Assembly: GCA_009768935.1 (NCBI GenBank) | Contig: WESA01000009.1 | Span: forward strand, 1 to 64,000 | Reading direction: 5' to 3' | Length of the DNA: 64,000 bases | Source of the DNA: Rectinema subterraneum | GTDB taxonomy: Bacteria > Spirochaetota > Spirochaetia > Treponematales > Rectinemataceae | Part shown: positions 52,901 to 62,328 of the stretch, in pieces | Position numbering within the stretch: the stretch's first letter is position 1 | Layout of the letters: each line of letters starts with the position of its first letter | Notes under the pieces: generated by a model | The model's input: only the letters and a program-made list of their open reading frames with translations | What the model was told of the DNA's origin: nothing | Database searches by the model: none | Position numbers and translations under genes: made by a program

Positions 52901-55453
52901 CTAAATAAATAGATTGACACCGGATTGCGAAGCCGCATCCATGTAGGTGGCAACGCCGCCGATTTCTACTCCTTCCATAAGTTCCTCACGCTTGACGCCC
53001 ATAATGTCCATGGACATCTGGCACGCAACGAGGCGCACGCCGGCTTGTCTCGCCTGCGCGATCATGGATTCGAGCATGTCGACGCGCTTGGCTTTCATGC
53101 GTGCTTTCATCATGAGCTGGCCTAAGCCGCCAAAATTCATTTTAGAGAGGGACAGAACTCCAGCATGCTTTGGCAGCATCATACCGAACATCTTGCCCAT
53201 AAAGTCCTTGGCAACGCGAGGCGCATCGGGCTTGCGGATCACCGAGAGTCCCCAGAAAGTGAAGAACATGGTGACATCTTTGCCCGCTGCCGCTGCACCA
53301 TTTGCGAGGACAAAGCTTGCGAGTGCCCTGTCAAAATCATTGGAGAAGACAATGATGCTGGCGCCTTTGGGCGAATATTGCACGATCGGCGCACCACCCT
53401 GTGATGCGGCCATGCCGGTCGCGGCTGCCATGGCTGATTGCTTGACAGCTTTTTCTATCATCGCAGTATAGACACCCTTGGATTCCTCCATGGAAATAAG
53501 GAGGTTTCCAGTGACATTGCACCAGGAAGCCGCGTCGCGGACAAATCCAGGGTCGGTTGCGCTGATAACGACACGCCCGCCCTCAGGGAGGCGGTCGATT
53601 TCGGTTTTGAGGCGCATGATGGGGCCCGGGCACTGCAAACCACATGCATCGATCTGGACAATAGCCTGGCGTTTGGCAGCTATAGACTCTGGCATCCCCG
53701 AGCCTTCGGCAAATGTTGTATGCAAAAGTTCCTGGGCGCCTTTCGCGCTTGCAGACTGAATCGCGGCGAGGCCTGGCTTGTAGACGCCTTTATGAGACTG
53801 AGGCTCGCTGGCCAGCTCCCATGTTTTGTAACCGCCCGAAAGGTTAAATACTTCAGTCCAGCCGTTCTGGCGCATAATGCGCTCCGCAAGGTAACCGCGA
53901 AGTCCGACGCCGCAATAGACAAGGACTGCGCGGTCGCGGGGCACTTCGGAAAGCCTTGTGCGAAGATTGTCGAGCGGAATGTTCACAGCGCCCGGAATTG
54001 CGCCAAGCTGGAATTCCTCTTCCGTGCGCACATCGAGAATATAAGCTCCATTTCCTTTCAGAACCGCGACTTCTGACCAGGCCGCATGGCGGCTCAAGCG
54101 CGTGAGCACATTTTCGGCGGTCATGCCTGCGATATTGACCGGATCCTTTGCGCTGGAGAATGGCGGCGCATAGGCGTGCTCAATCTCGCCCAGCTCAGTC
54201 ACTTTTGCCTTGCGGCGAATATAGTCAGCAATTAGATCGATGCGCTTGTCGACTCCGTCGTAGCCGACTACTTGTGCACCGAGCAAGGTTCCATCCGGAG
54301 CAAAAACTGTCTTGATGGTGAGCGGCTGGGCTCCGGGATAGTAACTTGCGTGGCTGGATCCATGCGTGATTATCGACATGCAAGGGATATTATTCTTTTT
54401 GAGAAGCTTTTCAGCGACGCCCGCTGCTGCAGCGGTGATATCGAAAACTTTGGCAATCGATGTGCCGATTGCGCCGCTCCATCTGCGCGTTCCTGCGCCT
54501 TTGACGATATTGTCCGCTACGATGCGCGCCTGTTTGTTGGCAGGGCCTGCAAGAGGAATCGGCATGGCCATGCCAAGAATGGGGTGCGGGAATGCAATGG
54601 CATCGCCGAGAGCATAGATTGAAGGGTCATTCGTCTGAAGGTTTTCGTTGACAAGAATAGCTCCGTTCGGAGCGGTCTCGATGCCAGCCTGTTTTGCAAA
54701 GGCTGTCTCAGGCCGTACACCGATGGAAAGCACAACCATGTCGGCATCGAGCCGTGTGCTATCGGCAAGCACAACGACAGCGCGCGAGCCAGCCTTTTCG
54801 AAGCGTGCAACCGCGGAGCTGAGATAGAGCTCGACATTTTTCTGCTTGAGGTGCTGGTGAACAATGGCAGCCATTTCGAAATCGAGAGGATTCATAACCT
54901 GATCGAGCGCTTCGACAATGGTGACAAAAGAGCCACGTGTATGGAGGTTTTCTGCCATCTCAAGGCCAATGAAGCCACCTCCGACAACAATCGTCCGCTC
55001 CGGCCTATGTTCGTCGATAAAGCTTTTGATCTGGTCGATATCGCTTACGGACCGAAGCGTGAAAATTCGCGGATCATCAATGCCTGGCAGTGGCGGACGG
55101 ATCGGCTCGCTTCCTGGCGAGAGCACGAGCGCATCATAGGTGAGCGAATATTCGCGGCCACTATCGAGCTCGCGAACACGAACGGATTTAGCACCGCGAT
55201 CAATTGCCTCAACCTCGGTGCGCACACGCACATCGACATTAAGCCAAGCCTTGAATTTTTCCGGCGTCATGACAAAAAGCCGCTCGCGCTCCTTTATCGT
55301 TTCGCCAGCATAATAAGGCAGACCGCAATTTGCATAACTTATATGCGAGCCGCGTTCAAACATGACAATTTCTGCACGCTCGTCCATACGGCGAAGCCTA
55401 GCAGCGGTCGAGGCGCCGCCAGCAACTCCGCCAACGATTACATATCTGGCCAT
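52901..55453 (-). CDS. CoA-disulfide reductase fused to rhodanese, TusA/SirA-like and DsrE-like domains
   Basis: The 850-residue protein has four modules. The flavoprotein (1-about 445) has YVIVGGVAGGASTAARLRR, the single redox Cys43 in SYANCGLPYY, and ALGDAIAFPHPILG. The rhodanese (about 465-550) has Cys in VLVYCGVGLRGYLAERIM. A TusA/SirA domain (about 620-690) has DACGLQCPGPIMRLK. The DsrE/DsrF-like end (about 710-845) has IIVFSNDFDRALASFVLANGAAAAGKDVTMFFTFWG. This set fits NAD(P)H-dependent CoA-persulfide or polysulfide reduction with sulfur relay within one chain. The ATG at 55453 follows AGGAGC. Confidence 0.92.
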   Translation of the reverse strand: MARYVIVGGVAGGASTAARLRRMDERAEIVMFERGSHISYANCGLPYYAGETIKERERLFVMTPEKFKAWLNVDVRVRTEVEAIDRGAKSVRVRELDSGREYSLTYDALVLSPGSEPIRPPLPGIDDPRIFTLRSVSDIDQIKSFIDEHRPERTIVVGGGFIGLEMAENLHTRGSFVTIVEALDQVMNPLDFEMAAIVHQHLKQKNVELYLSSAVARFEKAGSRAVVVLADSTRLDADMVVLSIGVRPETAFAKQAGIETAPNGAILVNENLQTNDPSIYALGDAIAFPHPILGMAMPIPLAGPANKQARIVADNIVKGAGTRRWSGAIGTSIAKVFDITAAAAGVAEKLLKKNNIPCMSIITHGSSHASYYPGAQPLTIKTVFAPDGTLLGAQVVGYDGVDKRIDLIADYIRRKAKVTELGEIEHAYAPPFSSAKDPVNIAGMTAENVLTRLSRHAAWSEVAVLKGNGAYILDVRTEEEFQLGAIPGAVNIPLDNLRTRLSEVPRDRAVLVYCGVGLRGYLAERIMRQNGWTEVFNLSGGYKTWELASEPQSHKGVYKPGLAAIQSASAKGAQELLHTTFAEGSGMPESIAAKRQAIVQIDACGLQCPGPIMRLKTEIDRLPEGGRVVISATDPGFVRDAASWCNVTGNLLISMEESKGVYTAMIEKAVKQSAMAAATGMAASQGGAPIVQYSPKGASIIVFSNDFDRALASFVLANGAAAAGKDVTMFFTFWGLSVIRKPDAPRVAKDFMGKMFGMMLPKHAGVLSLSKMNFGGLGQLMMKARMKAKRVDMLESMIAQARQAGVRLVACQMSMDIMGVKREELMEGVEIGGVATYMDAASQSGVNLFI

Positions 55454-55658
55454 AACAAGCTCCTGAATATTGATGTATAAAAATATATTAATATAAACAT
55501 ATCTATATGGCAAGTGGCTAAACCTCGGCGGTTGATCATTGCATGAAATTCAGGAGGCGCTTTGCAAGTATTTGATAGTGCGAAATTCGGGCATTTTGTC
55601 TTGCGTCCTGCGAAAGAGGGCGCTACAGTACAACCTGACAGCAGGAGGAAGCTATCCG

Positions 55659-56702
55659 ATGAGGAAAAGGTATTCGAAAGCGCTGGTTATGGTTGTTTTG
55701 CTGCTGGTAGCCGCAGCAGGTCTTCCAGCGCAAGGCGCATCGACAATTCTGCATGATGTCCGGCCAGATCCCGCCGTCACAAAGATTGCATGGCTTTCCG
55801 AGTGGTTTTCGCCACTGGCGGGGACACCTGCTGATACACGAGTTTTTATTCTCGACAGCGGAAAACCGGGCGCAACAGTATTTGTTGCCGGCGGTACTCA
55901 TGCAAATGAAATCGCAGGTATTTTGACTGCGGTGCTTCTTGTTGAATCGGCAGTACCACAAACAGGAAGGCTCCTGATTATTCCGAATCTCAACAATTCA
56001 GCATCGACATGGACCGAGAGTACTCAATTGCCCGCTTGGATTGCTATCCGAACGCCTTCTGGTACGCGCTTTTTCAAATATGGAGCACGCTATACCAACA
56101 GAGTTCATCAGGGCACTCCAGATCCGGAGCAGTACATTCATCCCAAGAGCAACGAGCGCCTCGAAGGGCAGGAATCGCGCAATCTCAATCGGGTTTATCC
56201 GGGAAAGCCCGATGGAACTTTGACAGAGCGCCTCGCATGGGCAGTCATGCAGCTTCTGAAGCAGGAACATGTCGATGTGGCTTTCGATTTGCATGAAGCT
56301 GGGCCTGAATCGAGGTTGGCAAACATGATTGTTGCCAATCCGAAAAATCTGGATATGGGCGCGATGGCGGTGCTCAGCCTTGAACTGGAAGGAATAAAAA
56401 TGAAGCTGGAGCCATCAAGTGAGAGCTTCTACGGCCTTTCTCATCGCGAGTGGGGAGATGAAACGCAGGCATGCGCATTCCTTATAGAGACGCCGAATCC
56501 TGCCCAATCGCTGGATAGCGCCGACCCAGCTGAAGATTCTGCATATCCACTCTCTGTTCGTGTGGCAACCCATTTGGCGAGCATACAAGCTATTCTCGAT
56601 GCATGGAACGCTGATGCACCAGAAGGCAAAAAAGCGACCTTTACGAGATGGTCTGAATGGGAGAATATCGCCAGACAAGGGGTCGGCTCGTTTCTAAAAT
56701 GA
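55659..56702 (+). CDS. Secreted M14/AstE-like metallohydrolase 1 of the poly-gamma-glutamate locus
   Basis: The 347-residue protein has a signal peptide (VMVVLLLVAAAGLPAQG). Zinc-site residues of the succinylglutamate desuccinylase/aspartoacylase branch of M14 are visible: VAGGTHANEIAGIL (His and Glu), DLHEAGPESRL (His), the carboxylate-binding RNLNRVYPG, and a late ACAFLIETPNP with the general-base Glu. GGAGGAAGC precedes the ATG at 55659. It is the first gene of the operon containing ggt and pgsBCW, so it probably trims gamma-linked glutamate chains outside the cell. It closely parallels the gene at 59105. Confidence 0.78.
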   Translation: MRKRYSKALVMVVLLLVAAAGLPAQGASTILHDVRPDPAVTKIAWLSEWFSPLAGTPADTRVFILDSGKPGATVFVAGGTHANEIAGILTAVLLVESAVPQTGRLLIIPNLNNSASTWTESTQLPAWIAIRTPSGTRFFKYGARYTNRVHQGTPDPEQYIHPKSNERLEGQESRNLNRVYPGKPDGTLTERLAWAVMQLLKQEHVDVAFDLHEAGPESRLANMIVANPKNLDMGAMAVLSLELEGIKMKLEPSSESFYGLSHREWGDETQACAFLIETPNPAQSLDSADPAEDSAYPLSVRVATHLASIQAILDAWNADAPEGKKATFTRWSEWENIARQGVGSFLK

Positions 56703-56737
56703 AAGAAATACTGAAAATACCAATGACAGGAGGTTGC

Positions 56738-58432
56738 ATGATGAAAACCAAAATGCATGGTGAACGGGAAAGTACTGGCAATCAGCATCGATGGCTAGGA
56801 GGCTTTTCGAAGATTCTTCTGGCAATCGGGCTATTGTTTTTTGTACTTTCGCCTTCAGTTTTTGCAGCTGATACCATAAAGCCAGAGGTAACAGCACGCA
56901 ACGGCATGGTCGCCTCGGCGCAGCCGCTTGCATCGGCTGCAGGGCTCGAGATTCTCATGGCTGGCGGCAACGCAGTCGATGCTGCTGTGGCAAGCGCATT
57001 TGCCCTCGGCGTTGTCGAGCCGAATGCGACCGGCCTGGGCGGGGAAGGAATGATGGTAATCTATCTGGCCGACAAGAAAGTGACTACATCGATCGACTAT
57101 CGCTCCATGGCGCCGCTGGCTGATATGTCCAAGGTCAAATTCCCACCGGACGGGCATGTCTCTGTTGCTGTGCCAGGGACGGTCGCAGGTCTCTGCCTTG
57201 CGCTCGAAAAATATGGCACGATGAGTCTTGCCCAGGTAATGGCCCCCGCAATCCGCTATGCCCGCAATGGCTTTATTGTGAGCGACACTCTTGCATCTAC
57301 AATCAAGGACCGTTTCGATCCAATCTCGAAAAATGATGCGCTGCTAGCCATTCTTGCTCCCGAGGGCCTGCCCCTCGAAGCCGGTCAAATAATCAGGAAT
57401 CCTGATCTGGCCACAACGCTTGAAAAGATAGCTGCTGGCGGCCCCGATGTGTTCTATAAAGGAGAAATAGCCGATGCGATTGCTGAGGATATGGCTAAAA
57501 ATGGCGGCTATATCACAAAAGCAGATTTGGCTGCGTATACGGCAATCGAGCGCGAGCCTGTGCGTGGCACATATCGCGGGTATGAAATCATTTCAGCGCC
57601 TCCCCCTGTTGGTGGGCTGTCGGTTATCGAAATGCTCAATATTCTCGAAAATTTCGATCTAGCGTCAGAGCAGCCTTTGTCGCCGCGCAATGTGCACCTC
57701 ATGGCCGAGGCGATGAAGCGCGGCTTTGCAGATAACTCTGCGTTTATCGGCGACCCTGCCTATACAAAGGTGCCGGTTGCGGGATTGCTCGACAAGGAAT
57801 ATGCGCGTCAGCGTGTCAAAGAAATCGATCCTGCAAAAATGACGCCAGCTGTCAAAGCTGGCACGCCGCCCGAGCACCCATCGACTACGCATTTATCCGT
57901 AGTGGATAAAAATGGCAATATGGTTGCTCTTACGCAGACGATTTCCAGTTTCTGGGGTGCCTGCGTGGCAGTGCCAGGAACTGGTATTATTCTCAACAAC
58001 GAAATGCAGAACTGGTCTTCGAAAGGGCCTAATTCTTATGCGCCGGGTAAGCGTATGCGGACGACCATAGCGCCGACTATTATTGCACAAGATGGCAGGC
58101 CTTTTGTGACAATGGGAACGCCAGGAGCTGGGCGCATCATCTCCACAATGGTGATCCTTGCGGTGAATTTGCTCGATTACCACATGGGAGTGCAAGAAGC
58201 AATTGAATCTCCGCGCTTCTATGCAAGAGATACCGAAAAAAATCTTTCTATCGAGGCACGAGTTCCGAAAGAAACTCAGGATTGGCTCAAGTCTATTGGG
58301 TATAGCATAAAGGAATACCCTGATTTCGATCTTTTCTTTGGTGGAGCTCAGGCAATTGTGGTCGATCTTGAGACAGGCATCATGCATGGTGGCGCCGATC
58401 CGCGCCGCGATGGAGCGGTGTTCGGATTCTAG
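56738..58432 (+). CDS. ggt: Gamma-glutamyltransferase
   Basis: The 564-residue precursor has a signal peptide (ILLAIGLLFFVLSPSVFAAD). GGT features include GMVASAQPLASAAGLEILMAGGNAVDAAVASAFALGVVEPNATGLGGEG, the autocleavage/catalytic Thr in PSTTHLSVVDKNGN, and GTPGAGRIISTMV. It moves or hydrolyses gamma-glutamyl groups in the periplasm or outside. In poly-gamma-glutamate operons this role (CapD in Bacillus anthracis) anchors or shortens the polymer. The ATG at 56738 follows AGGAGG; upstream ATGs in frame lack a ribosome site. Confidence 0.93.
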   Translation: MMKTKMHGERESTGNQHRWLGGFSKILLAIGLLFFVLSPSVFAADTIKPEVTARNGMVASAQPLASAAGLEILMAGGNAVDAAVASAFALGVVEPNATGLGGEGMMVIYLADKKVTTSIDYRSMAPLADMSKVKFPPDGHVSVAVPGTVAGLCLALEKYGTMSLAQVMAPAIRYARNGFIVSDTLASTIKDRFDPISKNDALLAILAPEGLPLEAGQIIRNPDLATTLEKIAAGGPDVFYKGEIADAIAEDMAKNGGYITKADLAAYTAIEREPVRGTYRGYEIISAPPPVGGLSVIEMLNILENFDLASEQPLSPRNVHLMAEAMKRGFADNSAFIGDPAYTKVPVAGLLDKEYARQRVKEIDPAKMTPAVKAGTPPEHPSTTHLSVVDKNGNMVALTQTISSFWGACVAVPGTGIILNNEMQNWSSKGPNSYAPGKRMRTTIAPTIIAQDGRPFVTMGTPGAGRIISTMVILAVNLLDYHMGVQEAIESPRFYARDTEKNLSIEARVPKETQDWLKSIGYSIKEYPDFDLFFGGAQAIVVDLETGIMHGGADPRRDGAVFGF

Positions 58433-58526
58433 AGCTGAATAGCGGAAGAATATGCAGGTGCACGTGCCGCAGCGAGGTGCGTGCCCTGTTTTATGCCGGA
58501 ATTGCTGCGGAAAAAGGATCATCAGA

Positions 58527-59108
58527 ATGAAACGTACAGTGTATTTTATATTGACTCTGTTGTTTGTTTTGGGTTTTGGAAGCACGAGCGCGCAGACTGC
58601 AGCGCTTATTCCTCCGCAATTGGCGGGCATTTTTGAAGCTCCCGGATTTATCACTTCGGCTGGGCAGACTTCAGATGCGGCAATTGTCAAGGTTCTTGTT
58701 AATACGCGGCTCAAGTTGAATTTTGGCTATGATATTGCTGCAAAGCCGCAGGCAGTGAGCGGTGCAAAGACCCTTGTGCTCGTTCTGGGTGCATCGAACA
58801 AAGGGCTCGGCGCGGCGGGGCTTTCCATAGAGCAGGAGACGGAGCGCGTCAAAGCTGTGCTGGCTCTGGCAAAGAGCGAGCACATGCGGATAATTGCTAT
58901 GCATACAGGCGGTACAGCCAGGCGAGGCGAATCGTCGAATGCTATTATTGCGCTCTGTGTGCCGCATGCAGATGTGGCAATAGTTGTCGAAGGCGGCAAT
59001 AACGACGGATTCTTTACTGATTTGTGTGCAAAAGAGAAGGTTCCTCTTGTTATGGTGCCAAGCATTGCAGAGGCGGGCAATGTGCTCAAGGGCTTGATGG
59101 CAAAGTGA
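58527..59108 (+). CDS. Secreted DUF6305-like protein of the poly-gamma-glutamate locus
   Basis: The 193-residue protein has a signal peptide (TVYFILTLLFVLGFGSTSAQ). Its single alpha/beta domain includes GAKTLVLVLGASNKGLGAAGLSIEQETERV, MRIIAMHTGGTARRGESSNAII and IVVEGGNNDGFFTDLCAKEKVPLVMVPSIAEAGNVL. It matches what I recall as DUF6305. The Rossmann-like pattern with GASNKGLG and EGGNNDG loops suggests ligand binding, but no activity is known. Its stop overlaps the GTG start of the next gene. Confidence 0.7.
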   Translation: MKRTVYFILTLLFVLGFGSTSAQTAALIPPQLAGIFEAPGFITSAGQTSDAAIVKVLVNTRLKLNFGYDIAAKPQAVSGAKTLVLVLGASNKGLGAAGLSIEQETERVKAVLALAKSEHMRIIAMHTGGTARRGESSNAIIALCVPHADVAIVVEGGNNDGFFTDLCAKEKVPLVMVPSIAEAGNVLKGLMAK

Positions 59109-60268
59109 ATTATAATAAGCGAGGCCTGGCGGTTGCTCTGGCTGTTGCGGCTCTTTTTGTCCTGTGCATAGCGCAGGCGTTTGGCCAGCAGGGTTCGCAG
59201 AAGAGGGAGCAACCCGCAATTGGGCTTTCCATTGTTCTTTTAGAAGTTCGACCTGGGCCGGGAGTAGCGCGAATTTTCCTGCTTTCCGACCTCGATTCCG
59301 GCCTTGCAGGAACTGCGTTTGATACGCCTGTGTTCGAGTTCGCAGATGAAGCAGGGCAGGCGGATGGTGTTCTTCATCCGGAAGGGGCAAATCATACCGA
59401 AGGCGAACTATTACAACCCGCTCTTTTTGTCTGTGCAGGGACTCATGAAAACGAAATAGCCGGCATTCTGGCAGCATATTGGCTCATAGAAAAAGGCAGG
59501 GTGCATGGGGCGAAGCTTTTTGTGATGCCGCGGGCCAATGCTGCAGGGGCAACATGGTCGTTGCAGAATCCCCAGTCGCCGCGAATATTGCAGGCAATCC
59601 CCGGTATCTCGAGAACCTTCCGCTATGGCGCGCGGCTTTCGAACCTCGCGTATGAAACTGTGTCTGATCCACCCTTATTTTCGCCTCCCGCGGCCCCCGC
59701 AGGTTTTCCAGCTCTAGCTGGGCAGGAAATGCGCAACCTTAACCGCGAATATCCGGGCTCAACCGATAGCTCAATGACTGCACGCCTGGCCTTTGCCATA
59801 ACCTCGTTGCTCAAAAAAGAGAACATTTCCATCGCCATCGATTTGCATGAGGCAAGCGCAGGCTCCAATCTTGGCTATTCGATTGTAACTCGCCCTGAGT
59901 CTCTGGATGAAGCAGCGCTTGCTGTTCTCGATTTGGAAGAGACAGCAGGCAAATCGTTCAGGCTCGAAGAATCCAAGCCCGAATTTGCAGGCTACTCGCA
60001 TTGGGAATGGGGGAAACTCGGCATCCACGCATTCCTGGTCGAGACATTCAATCCTGCGCAGCCATCGGACGATCCGGCAGTTGACCAGTTCAATAACGCC
60101 AAGTCGCCGCTGGCCGAAAGAGTCTACGCACATTTATGGGCTGTGCAAGCGCTCATGGCCAACGCGGGAGTATCCCTGGGTATTTCAGTTAATATCGAAG
60201 GGCTGCCTGCTTCTGTCTTGGAAGTGGAGGCTTGGCTTAAGGCTCCATTATCTGGGGCTGCGCCTTGA
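59105..60268 (+). CDS. Secreted M14/AstE-like metallohydrolase 2 of the poly-gamma-glutamate locus
   Basis: The 387-residue protein begins at GTG 59105, overlapping the previous stop (GTGA). It has a signal peptide (LAVALAVAALFVLCIAQAFGQ). Catalytic segments parallel those of the gene at 55659: VCAGTHENEIAGIL, AIDLHEASAGSNLGY, MRNLNREYPGSTDSSMTARLAF and HAFLVETFNPAQPSD. Zinc ligands His-Glu-His and the Asn-Arg carboxylate pair are therefore intact. Both open with a similar N-terminal strand (LLEVRPGPGVARIFLLSD versus LHDVRPDPAVTKIAWLSE). Duplicate hydrolases flanking ggt point to polymer processing. Confidence 0.78.
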   Translation: MNYNKRGLAVALAVAALFVLCIAQAFGQQGSQKREQPAIGLSIVLLEVRPGPGVARIFLLSDLDSGLAGTAFDTPVFEFADEAGQADGVLHPEGANHTEGELLQPALFVCAGTHENEIAGILAAYWLIEKGRVHGAKLFVMPRANAAGATWSLQNPQSPRILQAIPGISRTFRYGARLSNLAYETVSDPPLFSPPAAPAGFPALAGQEMRNLNREYPGSTDSSMTARLAFAITSLLKKENISIAIDLHEASAGSNLGYSIVTRPESLDEAALAVLDLEETAGKSFRLEESKPEFAGYSHWEWGKLGIHAFLVETFNPAQPSDDPAVDQFNNAKSPLAERVYAHLWAVQALMANAGVSLGISVNIEGLPASVLEVEAWLKAPLSGAAP

Positions 60269-60338
60269 GGCTGAGTTATGTGGAGCTGGACTATATGAGG
60301 CTGGACTGTTATGCATGCAAACCAAGGGGCTCGTGAAT

Positions 60339-60923
60339 ATGCCTCCAAATAACATTGTTCCAGTTATTTCGCCAGACGACGTGCTCGATAGCTTTCTTGC
60401 CCTAGGAAAATGCAATGATCTACGCATGCCTTCATGGATATTCGAGACCGCGCGAACGAGCGCACTTGCAAAAAATGATTGCCAAGTTCTCCATGCCCCG
60501 TCGTGGGCGATCAGACATGGGGTAGCATTTTTTTCTAGTAGAGAGCGGGATCTCATTATTATACGAGCAGATAGCACAGAATCGAACGAAAGCGATGGCT
60601 GGACCGCGAAACAGACCGTGCGGCCTGTTGCAGGTGCAGGACTCGAAGGAGCTCAGGACCAGCTTGTACTGAGCCTGCCTCACCGTGTTGAGCATCGCCG
60701 ATGGTTTGTAAGCTATTATATTGAAGACTGCTTTGGTGCTGGCTTTAGGGCGCGCTTTGAAGATCGCCTCAAAAGCCCCCATGAAGAACGCTGTACCTAT
60801 CATTCATTAAAAAATACCTCGGGCTGGATCGAGATGATAAGCGGAAATCCGCTTGTATGCACGCCGCCCAAGGTTCAGGCTGGGCAAAGGCTCTTTATTG
60901 TTGCAGTGCCCTATCCATCCTGA
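60339..60923 (+). CDS. Protein of unknown function in the poly-gamma-glutamate operon
   Basis: The 194-residue product is chosen from the ATG at 60339, with AGGGG nine bases before; ATG 60315 is the alternative. The open frame continues upstream inside the previous gene, but that part is an overlap artefact. There is no signal peptide or membrane helix. Visible features are scattered cysteines and a mixed strand-helix pattern (PSWAIRHGVAFFSSRERDLIIIRAD, QLVLSLPHRVEHRRWFVSYYIEDCFGAGF, CTPPKVQAGQRLFIVAVPYPS). I recognise no family. Its place just before pgsB suggests a link to polymer synthesis, possibly regulatory. Confidence 0.55.
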   Translation: MPPNNIVPVISPDDVLDSFLALGKCNDLRMPSWIFETARTSALAKNDCQVLHAPSWAIRHGVAFFSSRERDLIIIRADSTESNESDGWTAKQTVRPVAGAGLEGAQDQLVLSLPHRVEHRRWFVSYYIEDCFGAGFRARFEDRLKSPHEERCTYHSLKNTSGWIEMISGNPLVCTPPKVQAGQRLFIVAVPYPS

Positions 60924-60981
60924 CTTTACCCTCCGCTGGCCGAATTATAGAATGAGTGTCTGACTTGAGGAGATTACGCGA

Positions 60982-62328
60982 TTGATCCAAGCGATTGCTG
61001 CTGCTGCGGCCTTTGGGAGCCTTGCAGTTGCTGGCATTATAGAACGGCGTGCCGTTGAGCACGATTTGTCATGCGTGCTGCATCGCATTCTCGTTAATGG
61101 CACACGCGGCAAATCGACAGTCACGCGGCTTATTGCAGCTGGGCTTCGAGCGGGCGGGATCACTACAATTGCGAAAACAACGGGTTCTGCGGCGCGCCTT
61201 GTTTTGCCCGATGGCAGCGAGCAACCAATCCATCGAAAAGGCCAGGCGACCATCATGGAGCATGCCTGGTTTGCACACATGGCGCAGAAAGCGCGCGCTC
61301 AGGCTATGGTCGCCGAGTGCATGGCAATCCGTCCCGACACCCTTTCTGTAGTTGAAAATGCGCTCTCTCAATCAACGATAGGCATTATTACCAATGTCCG
61401 GCTGGACCACGAAGACACCATGGGGCAAAACCTTGCATCGATAGCTGGATGTTTGTCTCTGACCATTCCCCGGAATGGCAAGCTGTTCGTCGGAATTCCG
61501 AAGGAGCCCGAATTGCTGGCTATTATTCGCAAGCGGGCTACTGAACGCGGGGCGGCGCTGGAGACTGTTGCTCCGGGGCCGGAAATCGAAGGCTATTGCG
61601 CTCGTTTTGCATATCCAATGTTTGCAGAGAATCTGGCATTGGCACTGGCGGCATGCGCAGCGTGCGGTGTACCGCGCGAAATTGCACTGCAGGGTATGCT
61701 CGATGCAGCGCCTGATCCTGGCGTGTGGCCAACTCTCGACCTGGAGTGGAAAGGGAAAACCTTTCGCATCATCAATGGATTTGCCGCCAACGACGCTGAG
61801 TCGACGCTAGCGCTCTGGCACAGTGCAGAAAGCCACTTCGATGTGGCGGCGCACCAAATCGATGTGAAGGTGCTTGTGTACAACCATCGCGAAGATCGGC
61901 CGTGGCGCTTGGACCAGGTGCTGTCGCTTGTTCGCCCGATCGGGGCCGATCTCGTATGTGTTATTGGAGCTCCCCGTGCACTTACCAAAAGGCGCATCGC
62001 AAAAAGCGGCCTTGCTCTTCCATTTCTTGTGCTGGACAGCGCAGATCCGGAATATCTTTTTGCGCAGATTGAAAGCCACGTCCCGCAAGCAGCTCCGCAA
62101 GCGACTGCTCACGTGCCTCCGCAAGCGACTGCTCACGTGCCTGCGCAAGCAGCCCAAAAAGCAGCCCGAATTGGTATTTTGCTGACGGGCAATATCAAAG
62201 GAGCTGGCATGGCGCTGACGGAAGGATTTTCGGCGATGGCGGCAAGAGCTGCTGCAGGGGCGTCGGCGGCAAGGGCGGCCAAAGAGGCGAAGGCGGAAAA
62301 ACAAGCTGCAAGAAGGGAGCGAACCTGA
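60982..62328 (+). CDS. pgsB: Poly-gamma-glutamate synthase ATPase/ligase PgsB (CapB)
   Basis: The 448-residue amide ligase is related to Mur ligases. TTG at 60982 is the start, after GAGGAG. An N-terminal membrane segment (AIAAAAAFGSLAVAGII) is followed by the P-loop VNGTRGKSTVTRLIAAGLR, AECMAIRPDTLSVVE and IITNVRLDHEDTMG. It activates glutamate carboxyls with ATP to extend the gamma-linked chain with PgsC. Two unusual parts are an inserted tandem repeat (PQATAHVP twice, about 372-390) and an Ala/Lys/Arg-rich tail after the usual end (SAARAAKEAKAEKQAARRER). It overlaps pgsC by one base. Confidence 0.94.
   Translation: MIQAIAAAAAFGSLAVAGIIERRAVEHDLSCVLHRILVNGTRGKSTVTRLIAAGLRAGGITTIAKTTGSAARLVLPDGSEQPIHRKGQATIMEHAWFAHMAQKARAQAMVAECMAIRPDTLSVVENALSQSTIGIITNVRLDHEDTMGQNLASIAGCLSLTIPRNGKLFVGIPKEPELLAIIRKRATERGAALETVAPGPEIEGYCARFAYPMFAENLALALAACAACGVPREIALQGMLDAAPDPGVWPTLDLEWKGKTFRIINGFAANDAESTLALWHSAESHFDVAAHQIDVKVLVYNHREDRPWRLDQVLSLVRPIGADLVCVIGAPRALTKRRIAKSGLALPFLVLDSADPEYLFAQIESHVPQAAPQATAHVPPQATAHVPAQAAQKAARIGILLTGNIKGAGMALTEGFSAMAARAAAGASAARAAKEAKAEKQAARRERT
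62095..62142 (+). repeat. Two identical 24-base tandem repeats inside pgsB
   Basis: CCGCAAGCGACTGCTCACGT plus GCCT occurs at 62095-62118 and again at 62119-62142. Degenerate partial copies lie on both sides (62077-62094 and 62143-62154). It adds the octapeptide PQATAHVP in frame. Confidence 0.9.

Noticed and set aside
53147..53158. AGGGACAGAACT as a further copy of the dispersed 13-base word
   Set aside because: It departs from the core at a normally constant position (GAACT instead of GAGCT), so it was left out of the count.
59907..60338. In-frame upstream extension of the unknown gene at 60339
   Set aside because: It overlaps the metallohydrolase gene in another frame and reads as low-complexity basic sequence. 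A ribosome site supports the later start.
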